Source: an uncultured Clostridia bacterium
Lineage (GTDB): Bacteria > Bacillota > Clostridia > Christensenellales > Aristaeellaceae
Direction: 5' to 3'
Assembly (NCBI GenBank): GCA_934632155.1
Contig: CAKTXZ010000017.1
Span: 1 to 52,733 of the forward strand
DNA: 52,733 nt
Part shown: in pieces, positions 1 through 8,435 of the stretch
Position numbering within the stretch: the stretch's first letter is position 1
Layout of the letters: every line of letters begins with the position of its first letter
The notes under the pieces: generated by a model
What the model was told of the DNA's origin: nothing
What the model saw: only the letters and a program-made list of their open reading frames with translations
Databases searched by the model: none
Program-made: the position numbers and the translations under genes

Positions 1-145
1 ATTTGGTCTGCCTTGCATCCGTGATCAGAAACCACTTGCCGCAAATAGGGCATAGTTACTTGTCACTATTAAGCCAGGGATTTTCCTGACTTTTTTGTGC
101 TCTGGAAAGCTTGCTTCGGCAACCTTCTGACAACTTTTTATTTCT
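1..145 (-). pseudogene. Possible broken zinc-ribbon protein fragment at window edge
   Basis: Read on the minus strand, one frame gives LSEGCRSKLSRAQKSQ, then a TAA stop at 58-56, then LCPICGKWFLITDARQTK running off the left edge. The CPICGKWF segment looks like one half of a CxxC zinc ribbon. There is no start codon between the stop and the motif, so an intact gene starting here is not supported. Composition is AT-richer than the rest of the window. It may be a remnant of a transferred gene. The rest of 1-222 shows only a short CAGG/CCTG hairpin followed by a T-run (about 74-98), too weak to call a terminator. Confidence 0.25.
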
Positions 146-222
146 TTATCAGACGGGCGTGAACTGCGGTTACCGCTTCATTTTGGACGGTTTTCATGCG
201 AACTGCCCGTCGCCCTTTGGCC

Positions 223-2070
223 TCAATAGGCGGTAAACATGGTGATGCGCGTTACCTTTTTATTTTCCATCTGGTAGCGCAGCGTCGTCGTGTTGCCGTC
301 GGTTTGTTTGCGGAAATATTCGACGTATTCTCGCACAATGTCCTGATAGACGATCTTGCCATAGCCGGCGGATTCGTCCCAATAAAGGGAACGGTCGCCG
401 TTCTGGTTATAGGCCTGCCCCATATCGCGGAAGAGGGCGGTGAGCTTTTCCTCCTCCATGCCCAGCTTTGTTTTGCGCGGGCCGGCCATGGAAGCGCTGG
501 CCGTATCGATATAGTAAAGGACATAGCCCTTGTCGGTCATGGTGAAGCGCGCCTCGCCCCACGCGTAGGTCAGGCTCACGCACAGGCCGGAAACGAGGCT
601 GTCGGTGATCTCATTTTCCGCCGCGGGCGCGCCGTATTTTTTAACGAAAGCGTCGCGCGTGGTCTTCATCAACGTAAAATCGCCGAATTCGTCCTTTTCG
701 TTGAAATAATACTTAAAGGGCGCGTTGACCTGATATTCGACCTCCATCGTGTTGCTGGCCTTGCCGTAGCCGTTGACGGCGACCGCCTTGACCACGACCT
801 TTTTGCCGCCGGGCAGGAAGAAGGGTTCGCCCGTGTAGATGGGCGAATTGGCGGTGGGCGTTTGGCCGTCGATCGTGTAATAGATGGTGATGTCCTTTTG
901 CTTTTCGTCCTCGCTCAGCTTATCCTCCTTGGGCGGGTCATAGCGCAGCCAGATGCGCTGGCGCGGGCCGTAGGAGCCAGGCTGCAGCGAGGATTTGGGC
1001 GCGACCGGAACGGGCAGGGAGATGTTGTATTTCACGCTCATCTCGTCGCTGATAAGGTCGTTGGAAACGGCGACCGCACGCAGCGTATGCGAGCCCTCGG
1101 CCAGATGGATGGGCGAGGTGTAGAGAACGCCGTCGTCCGGCAGCACGCCGTCGCCGTCCAGAATGTAGTAGATATCGTAATCCTCCGCGCTGGTGAGCGT
1201 CACGTCGCGCTCACGTTTGAGGCTGCCGCCCTGCAGGCTTGTTTCGGGAATGGCGGGCAAAAGCTCGTCCCGCTGCCGGTTGAAGGAAATATCGCCGGTT
1301 TTTTCATAGGCCAGCTTCAGAAAGCTGGACAGCTCCAGCCGGCGGTTCTGATCCTCCAGCAGGCGTACCACCGCGCGGTAGGCCGCCGGATTTTCGGGCG
1401 CAATGTCGGTGTAGAGGGTGGTATAAACCTCCTCCGCCGCGCCGTAGTTTCCGGCGGCTTCATAGGCCTCGGCCAGAAGCTGCAGTTTGGTATAAATATC
1501 CTCCCGCTCCGGCTCTAAGGCGTAGGCGGTGGTAAAGGCGGTGATGGAACGGTCGATATACCCCTGATCCAGCAGCTCCTGTCCGTAGCGCCACAGCGCG
1601 GAGGCATTGGCGTCCTTGCCCATGCGCGCCAGAATCAGCTGGCCCGCGTCCGTTCTTTTCAGGAAGATATAGCCGCCGGCCGCCAGCAGCACGCATAAAA
1701 CGGCGATAATCGTCCACACCAGCGCCCAGTTAATCATCATGCGGTGCACGGCGTGCGTACGGGGCGCGTGCTCGCGCCGCATCTGCTTGCCAGTGGTGGG
1801 CTGGGGCGGGGTGCCGCGGCGATTGAGCGGCCTGCCTGCGCCGTCGGCGCGTTCGCTGCGCGGCCGGCGCTGGTTGCTCAGCACGGCGTCGGGCAGGAGC
1901 GGCTCGCTTCTTTCGGGCGCGGCGCTGGCGTAGCGCGCCGATTGCCGCTGCTCCGGCCGTCCCTGCCGACGGCCGCCCGCGTGCGGGGAGGAGGGGACGA
2001 TTTGCGCGCCGCACTGGTCGCAGACCGTCGCGCCCTCCCTGACGATATTGCCGCAATGCTCACAAATCAT
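223..2070 (-). CDS. Zinc-ribbon, single-pass membrane protein with TPR and chitobiase-type C-terminal repeats
   Basis: A 615-residue protein of unknown role. The N-terminus is a zinc ribbon with C3, C6, C17 and C20. A basic, proline-rich linker follows to about residue 110, then one membrane helix at about 114-137. The outer part has TPR-like helices (about 155-270) and two CHB_HEX_C-type beta modules (about 290-350 and 360-447), each with the YYxxDG...P...Y hallmark. The last 160 residues are unassigned. The topology suggests a cytoplasmic zinc ribbon and an extracytoplasmic TPR/beta region. The start is set by GGGAGG just upstream. It is the last gene of a co-oriented run beginning at 6931, and no clear terminator follows. 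The domain order is solid; the function is unknown. Confidence 0.85.
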   Translation of the reverse strand: MICEHCGNIVREGATVCDQCGAQIVPSSPHAGGRRQGRPEQRQSARYASAAPERSEPLLPDAVLSNQRRPRSERADGAGRPLNRRGTPPQPTTGKQMRREHAPRTHAVHRMMINWALVWTIIAVLCVLLAAGGYIFLKRTDAGQLILARMGKDANASALWRYGQELLDQGYIDRSITAFTTAYALEPEREDIYTKLQLLAEAYEAAGNYGAAEEVYTTLYTDIAPENPAAYRAVVRLLEDQNRRLELSSFLKLAYEKTGDISFNRQRDELLPAIPETSLQGGSLKRERDVTLTSAEDYDIYYILDGDGVLPDDGVLYTSPIHLAEGSHTLRAVAVSNDLISDEMSVKYNISLPVPVAPKSSLQPGSYGPRQRIWLRYDPPKEDKLSEDEKQKDITIYYTIDGQTPTANSPIYTGEPFFLPGGKKVVVKAVAVNGYGKASNTMEVEYQVNAPFKYYFNEKDEFGDFTLMKTTRDAFVKKYGAPAAENEITDSLVSGLCVSLTYAWGEARFTMTDKGYVLYYIDTASASMAGPRKTKLGMEEEKLTALFRDMGQAYNQNGDRSLYWDESAGYGKIVYQDIVREYVEYFRKQTDGNTTTLRYQMENKKVTRITMFTAY

Positions 2071-2120
2071 GCGCGTTTCCTCCCTTCCGCGCGCAAAAGA
2101 CCGACGATTCGCCCGTCCTT

Positions 2121-2996
2121 TTACGCATTGGTTTTTTCATGATCAGAACGCTTTTCCATGCTCTTTTCCTGCATGCCGCGCATGGCCTCGTAGGCCGGAT
2201 CGCTCTCGTCAAAGGCGCGCTCGGGCGCTTCGCCGCCCAGCGCCTCGATCGCGCTGCGCAGCTCGATATAGTCAAGGTAGGGCGTTTCCTCGCTGGCCGC
2301 CAGCCGCTTGAGCGCGGGCAGCGCGCGTTCGTCGCCCAATTCGCCCAGACATACCGCCAGCACCGCGACGCTTTCCGGGCGGCTGTCCAGCAGCCGCAGC
2401 GCCGTCATGAGCACATCCTCGTCGCCGGGATATTTGGACAGCAGCGTCAGCAGCGCCTCCTGCCCGGCGGGCGTGGCCGCGGGCAGCGCCCTGCGCATAG
2501 CGTCCACGGCGCGCTCGCCCAGCGCGGCGAGGCTTTCCAGCGCGTTGTCGGCCAGCTCGTCCTCGCCCTCGCCGCGTTCCTGCTGCCAGCGAATGTACTG
2601 CCCGAGCGCCGCGTCGGAATCGATCTCGCGCAGCAGCGTAACCGCCGCCATGACCATTTCCCGCGTCGCGCGTTCCTTTTGCATCAGGGCGACCAGCGCC
2701 TCCTCAGCCGCCGTTCCCAATTCGGAAATGCGGTTCATCAGCATGTCCGGCACGGGCACGCGCTGCTTGAAATAATCCTCCATCCAGTTGACCAGCTGCC
2801 TGGGGCTGTCGTACTGCGTAAAGTATTCGCCCGGCTTTTTGCCGCCCAGCCAGTTGACGGGCGTATCCAGAAAGACGGCGTAAATATCCGGCATGGCCGC
2901 CTCTACCGCGTCTAAATTACGGTATTCCTTGGCGTGCTCCTTCAGCCATGCGGTCATGTAGCGTTCAAATTCCAAATCAAAATTGATGCAGCGCAT
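2121..2996 (-). CDS. HEAT-repeat-like protein, unknown function
   Basis: A 291-residue soluble protein without signal peptide or membrane helix. The N-terminal 100 residues, with YMTAWLKEHAKEY and a GGKKPGEYF segment, form an unfamiliar domain. From about residue 95 onward, short paired helices repeat (for example LESLAALGERAVDAMRRAL and LAVCLGELGDERALPALKRL), the look of HEAT/armadillo repeats that serve as binding scaffolds. The C-terminus is charged and probably disordered. A GTGAGG ribosome binding site precedes the ATG. It lies 7 bases downstream of the TPR gene and 50 bases upstream of the zinc-ribbon gene, so it is probably cotranscribed. Partner and role are unknown. Confidence 0.8.
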   Translation of the reverse strand: MRCINFDLEFERYMTAWLKEHAKEYRNLDAVEAAMPDIYAVFLDTPVNWLGGKKPGEYFTQYDSPRQLVNWMEDYFKQRVPVPDMLMNRISELGTAAEEALVALMQKERATREMVMAAVTLLREIDSDAALGQYIRWQQERGEGEDELADNALESLAALGERAVDAMRRALPAATPAGQEALLTLLSKYPGDEDVLMTALRLLDSRPESVAVLAVCLGELGDERALPALKRLAASEETPYLDYIELRSAIEALGGEAPERAFDESDPAYEAMRGMQEKSMEKRSDHEKTNA

Positions 2997-3003
2997 CCGT
3001 GCC

Positions 3004-4323
3004 TCACTCCTTATTCATCAGTCGCTGAAAATGCGCGAGCGTTCGCTTCATGCGGCGCTTGCCGGGCGCGCGCGCCAAAAGCGCCTGCGCCTCCCGCACG
3101 CGGCCCGCGCGCGTGAGCAGGTCGCATGAAAGCGCGGTCAGGAGGACGACGTCCTCGCGCGCGTCCAGCCGTCGCCGCTCAGCATCGGACAGCCTGCGCC
3201 ACAGCGGCGGCAGCAGCGCGTAAATTTCCCCGGCGGTCAGCGCCGCCTGCCAGGAAACGACCATCATATGCAGCAGCCGGTTCAGCCGCCCCGGGCGCAG
3301 CCTGCGCGGCATCGCGGCGATTTGGCATGCCAGCGCCGTCAGCGGCGGCACGGCGGCGTCAAAGGGCGCGCGCGCGTCCTGCGGATGGCGCAGATACCAT
3401 AGCGCAGCGTCGTCGTCCGGGTCGATGTCCAGCAGCGTCTGCAGCGTGCGCCGGGCGTCCTCCGCCTTGCCCATGCGCAGCAGCGTCAAGTATTTCAGCC
3501 GCAGATAATCCGTGCCGGCGGGCGTGCGCGAAAGCTGGTCGTTGAGCATCTCCAGCGCCGTGTCCGGCATATCCACTTCCCACGCAACCGCGCAAAACGC
3601 CTCCGCCCGGTCGATGGTAAAGCAGGAAAACTGCGCCAGCCATAATTGCCGCCATGCGCTGCCGCTTTGCCCCGCCTGCTGCAAGCAGCGCGCCAGCAGC
3701 AGCTGCACCCGGAAATTGTCCGGCTCCTTTTTGGCGGCGGCGGAAAGATAGGACAGCGCGTCCGCGGGCTGCCTGAGCACGCTCATGAGCAGCGCCGCAT
3801 CGGCGGAGGGACGCTTTTTCCACGCCAGCTCCGCCAGCCGCTTCGCCTTTTCGGGCTGCCGGGCGATGATCGCCTCGCGCGCGCGTTCGCACAGCACCGC
3901 GCTTCGCGCGCCGCCGCGTTCCGGAAGATTGTCCTGCCAGGCGTGATTTTCCAAAATTTCCTGCGCACGGGCGGAAAACAGGCCGTCCGGGTCGATGCGC
4001 ACGCTGGCGTCCAGCGCCTGCTCTGCGAGCCGCTCGTCGTCGCGCGCAAAGGCGCACAGGGCGGTCAGGAAGCAGGCTCCGCCCGTCATGCCGCCGCGGG
4101 CGACGGCATGGGTCAGCCATCGCTCCGCCGCCGTGCAGCAGCCCATGTCCAGATAAATGCGCGCAAGCTCCAGCATCATCCCGGCGTCCCCGCCCTTTTC
4201 CAGCGCCTTGCGCATGAGCTTCGCCGCGTCGGGAAGATGCGTTGCGGTATAATATTTTCGGGCGCGGTTCGCCCAGTAAGCGGCGGGACGCTCAAAGGGC
4301 ACTACGTTTCCGCCCGGGATCAT
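3004..4323 (-). CDS. Tetratricopeptide-repeat protein, unknown function
   Basis: A 439-residue protein built mainly of TPR-like helix pairs. Examples are AAKLMRKALEKGGDAGMMLE, a segment with LAELAWKKRPSADAALL, and DARRTLQTLLDIDPDDDAAL; the DPDD/PDN turns between repeats are typical. No signal peptide or membrane helix is visible. The last 130 residues are arginine-rich and alpha-helical. Its ATG overlaps the stop of the Hsp33 gene in an ATGA arrangement, implying translational coupling. The next gene starts 7 bases after its stop. The coupling to a redox chaperone and a HEAT scaffold may hint at protein quality control or complex assembly, but that is inference from position only. Confidence 0.82.
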   Translation of the reverse strand: MIPGGNVVPFERPAAYWANRARKYYTATHLPDAAKLMRKALEKGGDAGMMLELARIYLDMGCCTAAERWLTHAVARGGMTGGACFLTALCAFARDDERLAEQALDASVRIDPDGLFSARAQEILENHAWQDNLPERGGARSAVLCERAREAIIARQPEKAKRLAELAWKKRPSADAALLMSVLRQPADALSYLSAAAKKEPDNFRVQLLLARCLQQAGQSGSAWRQLWLAQFSCFTIDRAEAFCAVAWEVDMPDTALEMLNDQLSRTPAGTDYLRLKYLTLLRMGKAEDARRTLQTLLDIDPDDDAALWYLRHPQDARAPFDAAVPPLTALACQIAAMPRRLRPGRLNRLLHMMVVSWQAALTAGEIYALLPPLWRRLSDAERRRLDAREDVVLLTALSCDLLTRAGRVREAQALLARAPGKRRMKRTLAHFQRLMNKE

Positions 4324-5222
4324 GCGCCCGCCTCTTCCAGCAGCGCGCGCAGCTCATCCCGCGTGAAGCGGTGCGCGGCATGGCAGAAGTGACAGGTCAG
4401 CTCCGCGCCGCCGTCCTCCTCCATGAGCTGCGTCAGCTCCTTTTTCCCCAGCGCGAGCAGCGTTTTTTCCATTTTTTCGCGGCTGCAGTCGCACTGATAG
4501 CGTATGCTTTCACGGGAAAGCAGCTGCATTTCCATGCCGTCGAACCAGCCGCGCGCCAGATCCTCCAGCGGCATATCCGCTACCTCGCGGCTGATGGCGG
4601 TAAAGAACATGGAGCGAAGCTCCAACTGGCTGAGCACCTCCTCAGAGCAGCCGGGCAGCGGCTGCACCAGCACGCCGCCGGCCGACAGGCACAGCCCTTC
4701 GTGCACCAGCGCGCCCAGCGCGACAAGAGAGGGCTGCTGCTCGCTGACGGTGAAATAGCGGGCGAAATCCTCGCCCAGCTCGCCGGAAACCAATTCGCAT
4801 TGGCCGATGTAGGGCTCCTTGAGCCCCAGATCCTTGATAACCGTAAGCCGCCCCTTGCCGCCCACCAGACCGCCTACGTCCAAATGGCCGTCCGCCTTGA
4901 GCGGCAGATCGGCCTGCGGATGGGCGGCGTAGATTTTGACGTGCGGCCCGTGCGCCACGGCAGTCATTTTTCCAAGCGGGCCGCCGCCCGCGACCGTCAC
5001 CGTGACGGACGCGTTTTCATCCTTCATCATCACGCCCAGCATCGTCGTGGCCGTCATCAGGCGGCTCATAGCCGCCAGCGCGGTATCCGACGGGCGGTGA
5101 ATCTCCGCCGCCGCGCGCGCCATGGCCGTGGTGCGGCACAGCAGCACGCGCGCCTGACCGTTCATCAGCGACAGATGCAGCATTTCGTCGGGCAGGTTCG
5201 TCATGGCCAATTGCTCGTTCAT
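4320..5222 (-). CDS. hslO: Hsp33 redox-regulated chaperone
   Basis: About 300 residues, normal for Hsp33. Hsp33 is a cytoplasmic holdase kept inactive in reducing conditions by zinc bound to four cysteines. Oxidation releases the zinc and exposes the substrate-binding surface. The four cysteines are present near the C-terminus as CDC (in YQCDCSREKM) and CHFC (in LTCHFCHAAH). The N-terminal domain has family segments such as GQARVLLCRTT and a GYIGQ-like YIGQCELVSGELGEDFA. An in-frame ATG at 5237 has no ribosome binding site, while 5222 has GAGG about nine bases upstream, so 5222 is preferred. The stop overlaps the downstream TPR start by four bases. Confidence 0.93.
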   Translation of the reverse strand: MNEQLAMTNLPDEMLHLSLMNGQARVLLCRTTAMARAAAEIHRPSDTALAAMSRLMTATTMLGVMMKDENASVTVTVAGGGPLGKMTAVAHGPHVKIYAAHPQADLPLKADGHLDVGGLVGGKGRLTVIKDLGLKEPYIGQCELVSGELGEDFARYFTVSEQQPSLVALGALVHEGLCLSAGGVLVQPLPGCSEEVLSQLELRSMFFTAISREVADMPLEDLARGWFDGMEMQLLSRESIRYQCDCSREKMEKTLLALGKKELTQLMEEDGGAELTCHFCHAAHRFTRDELRALLEEAGA

Positions 5223-5282
5223 ATCGTTTCGCCTCATTTCACACGCAGGCGCCGCGCGCCTTTTTCGCGGCGACAGGCCCTG

Positions 5283-6635
5283 TTAATTTCTCAGACTATG
5301 CAGCGGCGCGGGAATGCGTCCGCCGCGGGCGATAAAATCATCCGACGCGAAGGGGTGCACGGGAATAACCGGCGCGCGCCCCAGCAGACCGCCGAACTCC
5401 ACAAAATCGCCCACCTTTTTGCCGGGCGCGGGAATCAGGCGCACGGCGGTGGTTTTGTTGTTAATCATGCCGATGGCCGCCTCGTCGGCGATGATGGCGG
5501 CGATCGTCGCGGCGCTGGTATCGCCGGGCAGGGCGATCATGTCCAGCCCGACCGAGCACACGCACGTCATGGCCTCCAGCTTATCCAGCCCCAGCGCGCC
5601 GCAGGCCGCGGCCTCAATCATGCCGATATCCTCGCTGACGGGAATGAACGCGCCGGACAGGCCGCCTACGTGAGACGAGGCCATTACGCCGCCCTTTTTG
5701 ACCGCGTCGTTCAGCAGCGCCAGCGCGGCGGTGGAGCCGTGCGTGCCGCACTTTTCCAGCCCCATTTCTTCCAATATGTGCGCCACGCTGTCGCCGATGG
5801 CGGGGGTGGGCGCGAGGGATAGATCGACGATGCCGAAGGGCACGTTCAGCCGGCGGGAGGCCTCCATGGCCACCAGCTGCCCTACGCGCGTGATGCGGAA
5901 GGCCGTGCGCTTGATGGTCTCGGCCACCACGTCGAAGGATTGGCCGCGCACGCTTTCCAGCGCGCGCTTGACCACGCCCGGCCCGCTTACGCCCACGCTC
6001 ACGGCGCAGTCGCCCTCGCCCGGGCCGTGGAACGCGCCGGCCATGAAGGGGTTATCCTCCACGGCGTTGGAGAAGACGACCAGCTTCGCGCAGCCGAAGC
6101 CGTCCCGGTCGCGCGTGGCCTCGGCCAGATCCTTTACCGCCTGCCCGCATAGGCGCACGGCGTCCATGTCGATGCCCGCGCGGGTGGAGGCCACGTTGAT
6201 CGAGGAGCACATCAGCTCCGTTTCCGAAAGCGCCTGCGGAATGGAGGCGATCAGCCGCCGGTCCGCCGCCGTCATGCCCTTTTGCACCAGTGCTGAATAG
6301 CCGCCGATGAAGTTCACGCCCGTTTCCCGCGCCGCGCGGTCCAGCGCCCGCGCGACGGGCATGGGGTCGTTCACGCCGCCGGTGACGAGGGAGATTGGCG
6401 TAACGGAAATGCGTTTGTTGACGATGGGCACGCCGAAATCGCGCTCGATTTCCTCGCCCGCCGCAACCAGCCGCTCCGCCTGCCGCGTGATGCGGTCATA
6501 AACCCGGCCGGCCAGCCGCTTAGCGTCGTCGCAGACGCAGTCAAGCAGGGAAATGCCCATGGTGATGGTGCGCACGTCCAGCTTTTCCTGATTGATCATG
6601 CGCAGGGTTTCCAAAATTTCACTGGTTTGAATCAT
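5283..6635 (-). CDS. UPF0210 / PFL-like (DUF711) family protein
   Basis: A 450-residue protein matching UPF0210 over its full length. Characteristic segments are MIQTSEILETLRMI at the start, NVRTITMGISL-like VRTITMGISLLDC, VNKRISVTPISLV and a glycine-rich C-terminal half. The family has a fold related to pyruvate formate-lyase and class III ribonucleotide reductase, but no activity that I can name with confidence. It is encoded 14 bases downstream of an ACT-domain gene. This ACT/UPF0210 pairing is conserved in Firmicutes and suggests the small ACT protein senses a ligand for it. The promoter at 6995-7023 drives both. Confidence 0.92.
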   Translation of the reverse strand: MIQTSEILETLRMINQEKLDVRTITMGISLLDCVCDDAKRLAGRVYDRITRQAERLVAAGEEIERDFGVPIVNKRISVTPISLVTGGVNDPMPVARALDRAARETGVNFIGGYSALVQKGMTAADRRLIASIPQALSETELMCSSINVASTRAGIDMDAVRLCGQAVKDLAEATRDRDGFGCAKLVVFSNAVEDNPFMAGAFHGPGEGDCAVSVGVSGPGVVKRALESVRGQSFDVVAETIKRTAFRITRVGQLVAMEASRRLNVPFGIVDLSLAPTPAIGDSVAHILEEMGLEKCGTHGSTAALALLNDAVKKGGVMASSHVGGLSGAFIPVSEDIGMIEAAACGALGLDKLEAMTCVCSVGLDMIALPGDTSAATIAAIIADEAAIGMINNKTTAVRLIPAPGKKVGDFVEFGGLLGRAPVIPVHPFASDDFIARGGRIPAPLHSLRN

Positions 6636-6649
6636 ACACGCCCCCGACG

Positions 6650-6931
6650 TTAAATCTGATGCATAGCCTCGAAAATTTCGTTTTTCTGAATGCGAATTTG
6701 CACGCCCAGCGTTTCGCCCAGCCTCCTGAGCTCCTCCTGCAGCGCGTCAAAGGCGCAGGCGGGCGCGCTGATGTCCACGATCATGACCATGCTGAAAAAA
6801 CCGCCCAGAATGGTCTGGGAAATGTCTAAAATGTTGATGTCGCGCGCGAAAAGCACGCCGCTGACCTGCGCGATAATGCCCTTACGGTCAAACCCCAATA
6901 CCGTTACAACAGCCTTGGAAGGCGTATCCAT
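6650..6931 (-). CDS. ACT domain protein, UPF0237 family
   Basis: A 93-residue single ACT domain, a small-molecule-binding fold usually found as a regulatory module. The start AVVTVLGFDRKGIIAQVS and the later NILDISQTILGGFFSMVMI are the typical beta-alpha-beta elements of the GcvR-like/UPF0237 group. It is the first gene of the minus-strand run, with a promoter at 6995-7023 and AAAGGGG before the ATG. The roughly 60-base leader contains a small CGCCCT/AGGGCG hairpin. The UPF0210 gene starts 14 bases after its stop. The ligand is not known. Confidence 0.92.
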   Translation of the reverse strand: MDTPSKAVVTVLGFDRKGIIAQVSGVLFARDINILDISQTILGGFFSMVMIVDISAPACAFDALQEELRRLGETLGVQIRIQKNEIFEAMHQI

Positions 6932-6994
6932 CCCGGCTCAGCCCCTTTCGGTTGATGCGGCCCGCCCTCTGGCAGGGCGTAAGCCACCACCTTT

Positions 6995-7023
6995 ATTATA
7001 GCGCATTCACGCGCGCTTTTCAA
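6995..7023 (-). promoter_or_regulatory. Sigma-A-type promoter for the ACT/UPF0210 run
   Basis: On the minus strand TTGAAA (7023-7018), a 17-base spacer and TATAAT (7000-6995). It lies about 65 bases upstream of the ACT start codon and is the only good promoter seen for the genes down to 223. Confidence 0.8.
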
Positions 7024-7234
7024 GCGGGCGGCGGAAATGCCCGCGCCTTTCCGTTTCGCGGGCGTAAGGCGGCGTTTTCGGGCGGGCGAGGGGGGAATGA
7101 GGCCGCAAGGGCGCGATTGCATGATGCGGTGAAGGGCGGAGCGCGAAACAGGGAGGCCTTCGCGTTTTTTTCGGAAAGCCATTCGATTTTCAGGACAACC
7201 TGCCGATTTATTTTTGAAAAACGCGGAAATGCGC

Positions 7235-7263
7235 TTTACAGCCCTTTCCGGGTATGGTATACT
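7235..7263 (+). promoter_or_regulatory. Sigma-A-type promoter for cggR-pgk-tpiA
   Basis: TTTACA (7235-7240), 17-base spacer, TATACT (7258-7263), with an extended -10 TGG just before the -10 box. The predicted start is near 7270, exactly where the candidate CggR operator begins. Confidence 0.85.
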
Positions 7264-7269
7264 ATGGAG

Positions 7270-7304
7270 CGGGGCATAATTCGCCCAGCGGGGCAATGTT
7301 TGTC
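7270..7304 (+). promoter_or_regulatory. Candidate CggR operator (direct repeats)
   Basis: Two direct repeats: CGGGGC-N6-CGCC at 7270-7285 and CGGGGC-N6-TGTC at 7289-7304. From memory, the Bacillus subtilis CggR operator has two copies of CGGGAC-N6-TGTC. The second copy here fits with one change and the first is weaker. The site lies right after the predicted transcription start, as in B. subtilis, where CggR acts as a roadblock relieved by fructose-1,6-bisphosphate. The repeat-to-repeat distance is 19 bases, one shorter than I recall for B. subtilis. Confidence 0.6.
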
Positions 7305-7329
7305 CATGAAATCAAGAGGAGGCGGGGGC

Positions 7330-8355
7330 ATGCAGGACGAGCTCAAGGTGCTCAGCCGGATCGCGCCGGACCTGATGGCGGATATCGGCCGGCGCGCGCA
7401 GGTGCTCTCCAGCATTGAAAGCATGCAGCCCGTCGGCCGGCGCGCGCTGGCGGCGCATTTGAACCTGCCCGAGCGCGAGGTGCGCTCCACGGCCGCGGCG
7501 CTCAAGGAGCAGGGGCTGATTACCATGGACGCGGCGGGCATGCAGCTCACGCCGCAGGCGGCGGAGGTGCTTTCCGGCGCGCGGGATCTGAGCCGTTCCA
7601 TGTTCGGCCTGACGCGGCTGGAGCAGTCGCTTTCGGCGATGCTGGGCGTGTCGCATGTGATCGTCGTAGCGGGCAATACGGCCGATGACCCGCAGGTTTT
7701 GCGCGACGTGGGGCGCGCGGCGGCGCATCGGGTGCATAAGCTGCTTCAGGGTGGCATGACGCTGGCGGTAACGGGCGGGCGCACGATGAGCGAGGTGGCG
7801 CACGGCATGCAGTCCGCTTCGCCCATGAACGTGATGGTCGTGCCCGCGCGCGGCGGTATGGGCGCGTCGGTGGAGACGCAGGCCAGCGCCGTGGCGGCGG
7901 AGATTGCCCGGCACATCGGCGGGCATTACCGCGTGATGCATCTGCCCGACAATCTGGACGCGAGCGCGCTGCAGGAAATGATGCGGCTGCCCGAGGTGCG
8001 CGAGACGCTGGAGCTTTTGCAGCATACCGATCTGGTGGTGCACGGGGTGGGGCGCGCGGACGTAATGGCGCAGACGCGGCAGCTTTCGCCCGCGGAAATG
8101 GAAATTATCCACAGGCGGCAGGCGGTCGGCGAGGCGCTGGGCGACTTTTTCGATTTTGAAGGCCGGACGGTGCTGCAGATGAGCACGGTGAGCGGCGGGC
8201 TGGAAAAGCAGCGCAGGAAAAGCGCGATGGTTGCCGTCGCGGCGGGCGAGCGCAAGGCGGAGGCCATTATCGCCGCGCTGCGCCACGAGCCGCATGATTC
8301 CCTGATTACCGATGAGGCGGCGGCACAGCGGATTGTGTCCCTCCTTTCCCGGTGA
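7330..8355 (+). CDS. cggR: Central glycolytic genes regulator (SorC/DeoR family)
   Basis: 341 residues, the normal CggR length. The N-terminal winged helix-turn-helix is at about 20-65 (VGRRALAAHLNLPEREVRST, LKEQGLITMD). The C-terminal sugar-phosphate-binding SorC domain has GGRTMSEVAHGM, VVPARGGMGASVETQA and LVVHGVGRAD. CggR represses glycolytic genes and is released by fructose-1,6-bisphosphate. The reading frame stays open upstream to 6952, but ATG 7330 has GAGGAGG in front and is downstream of the promoter. It is followed by pgk and tpiA; no gapA lies between, unlike in Bacillus. The gene is probably autoregulated through 7270-7304. Confidence 0.93.
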   Translation: MQDELKVLSRIAPDLMADIGRRAQVLSSIESMQPVGRRALAAHLNLPEREVRSTAAALKEQGLITMDAAGMQLTPQAAEVLSGARDLSRSMFGLTRLEQSLSAMLGVSHVIVVAGNTADDPQVLRDVGRAAAHRVHKLLQGGMTLAVTGGRTMSEVAHGMQSASPMNVMVVPARGGMGASVETQASAVAAEIARHIGGHYRVMHLPDNLDASALQEMMRLPEVRETLELLQHTDLVVHGVGRADVMAQTRQLSPAEMEIIHRRQAVGEALGDFFDFEGRTVLQMSTVSGGLEKQRRKSAMVAVAAGERKAEAIIAALRHEPHDSLITDEAAAQRIVSLLSR

Positions 8356-8374
8356 GTGGGCATGCCTTTTGATT

Positions 8375-8395
8375 CCACGGCCATTGCGGCCTTGG
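8375..8395 (+). other. Intercistronic stem-loop between cggR and pgk
   Basis: CCACGGCC (8375-8382) and GGCCTTGG (8388-8395) pair with one mismatch around an ATTGC loop, between the cggR stop and the pgk ribosome binding site. There is no T-run, so it is not a terminator. It could protect the 5' end of a processed pgk-tpiA mRNA, as reported for cggR-gapA in B. subtilis. Confidence 0.4.
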
Positions 8396-8435
8396 TATAT
8401 ACACCCCCTCGATCAATATAAAAGGAGTGCGTGTC

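Noticed and set aside
4242..5822. Long plus-strand frame of 526 codons opposite hslO and UPF0210
   Set aside because: It is a GC-rich shadow of two well-identified minus-strand genes, with Arg/Gln/His-rich low-complexity sequence and no ribosome binding site.
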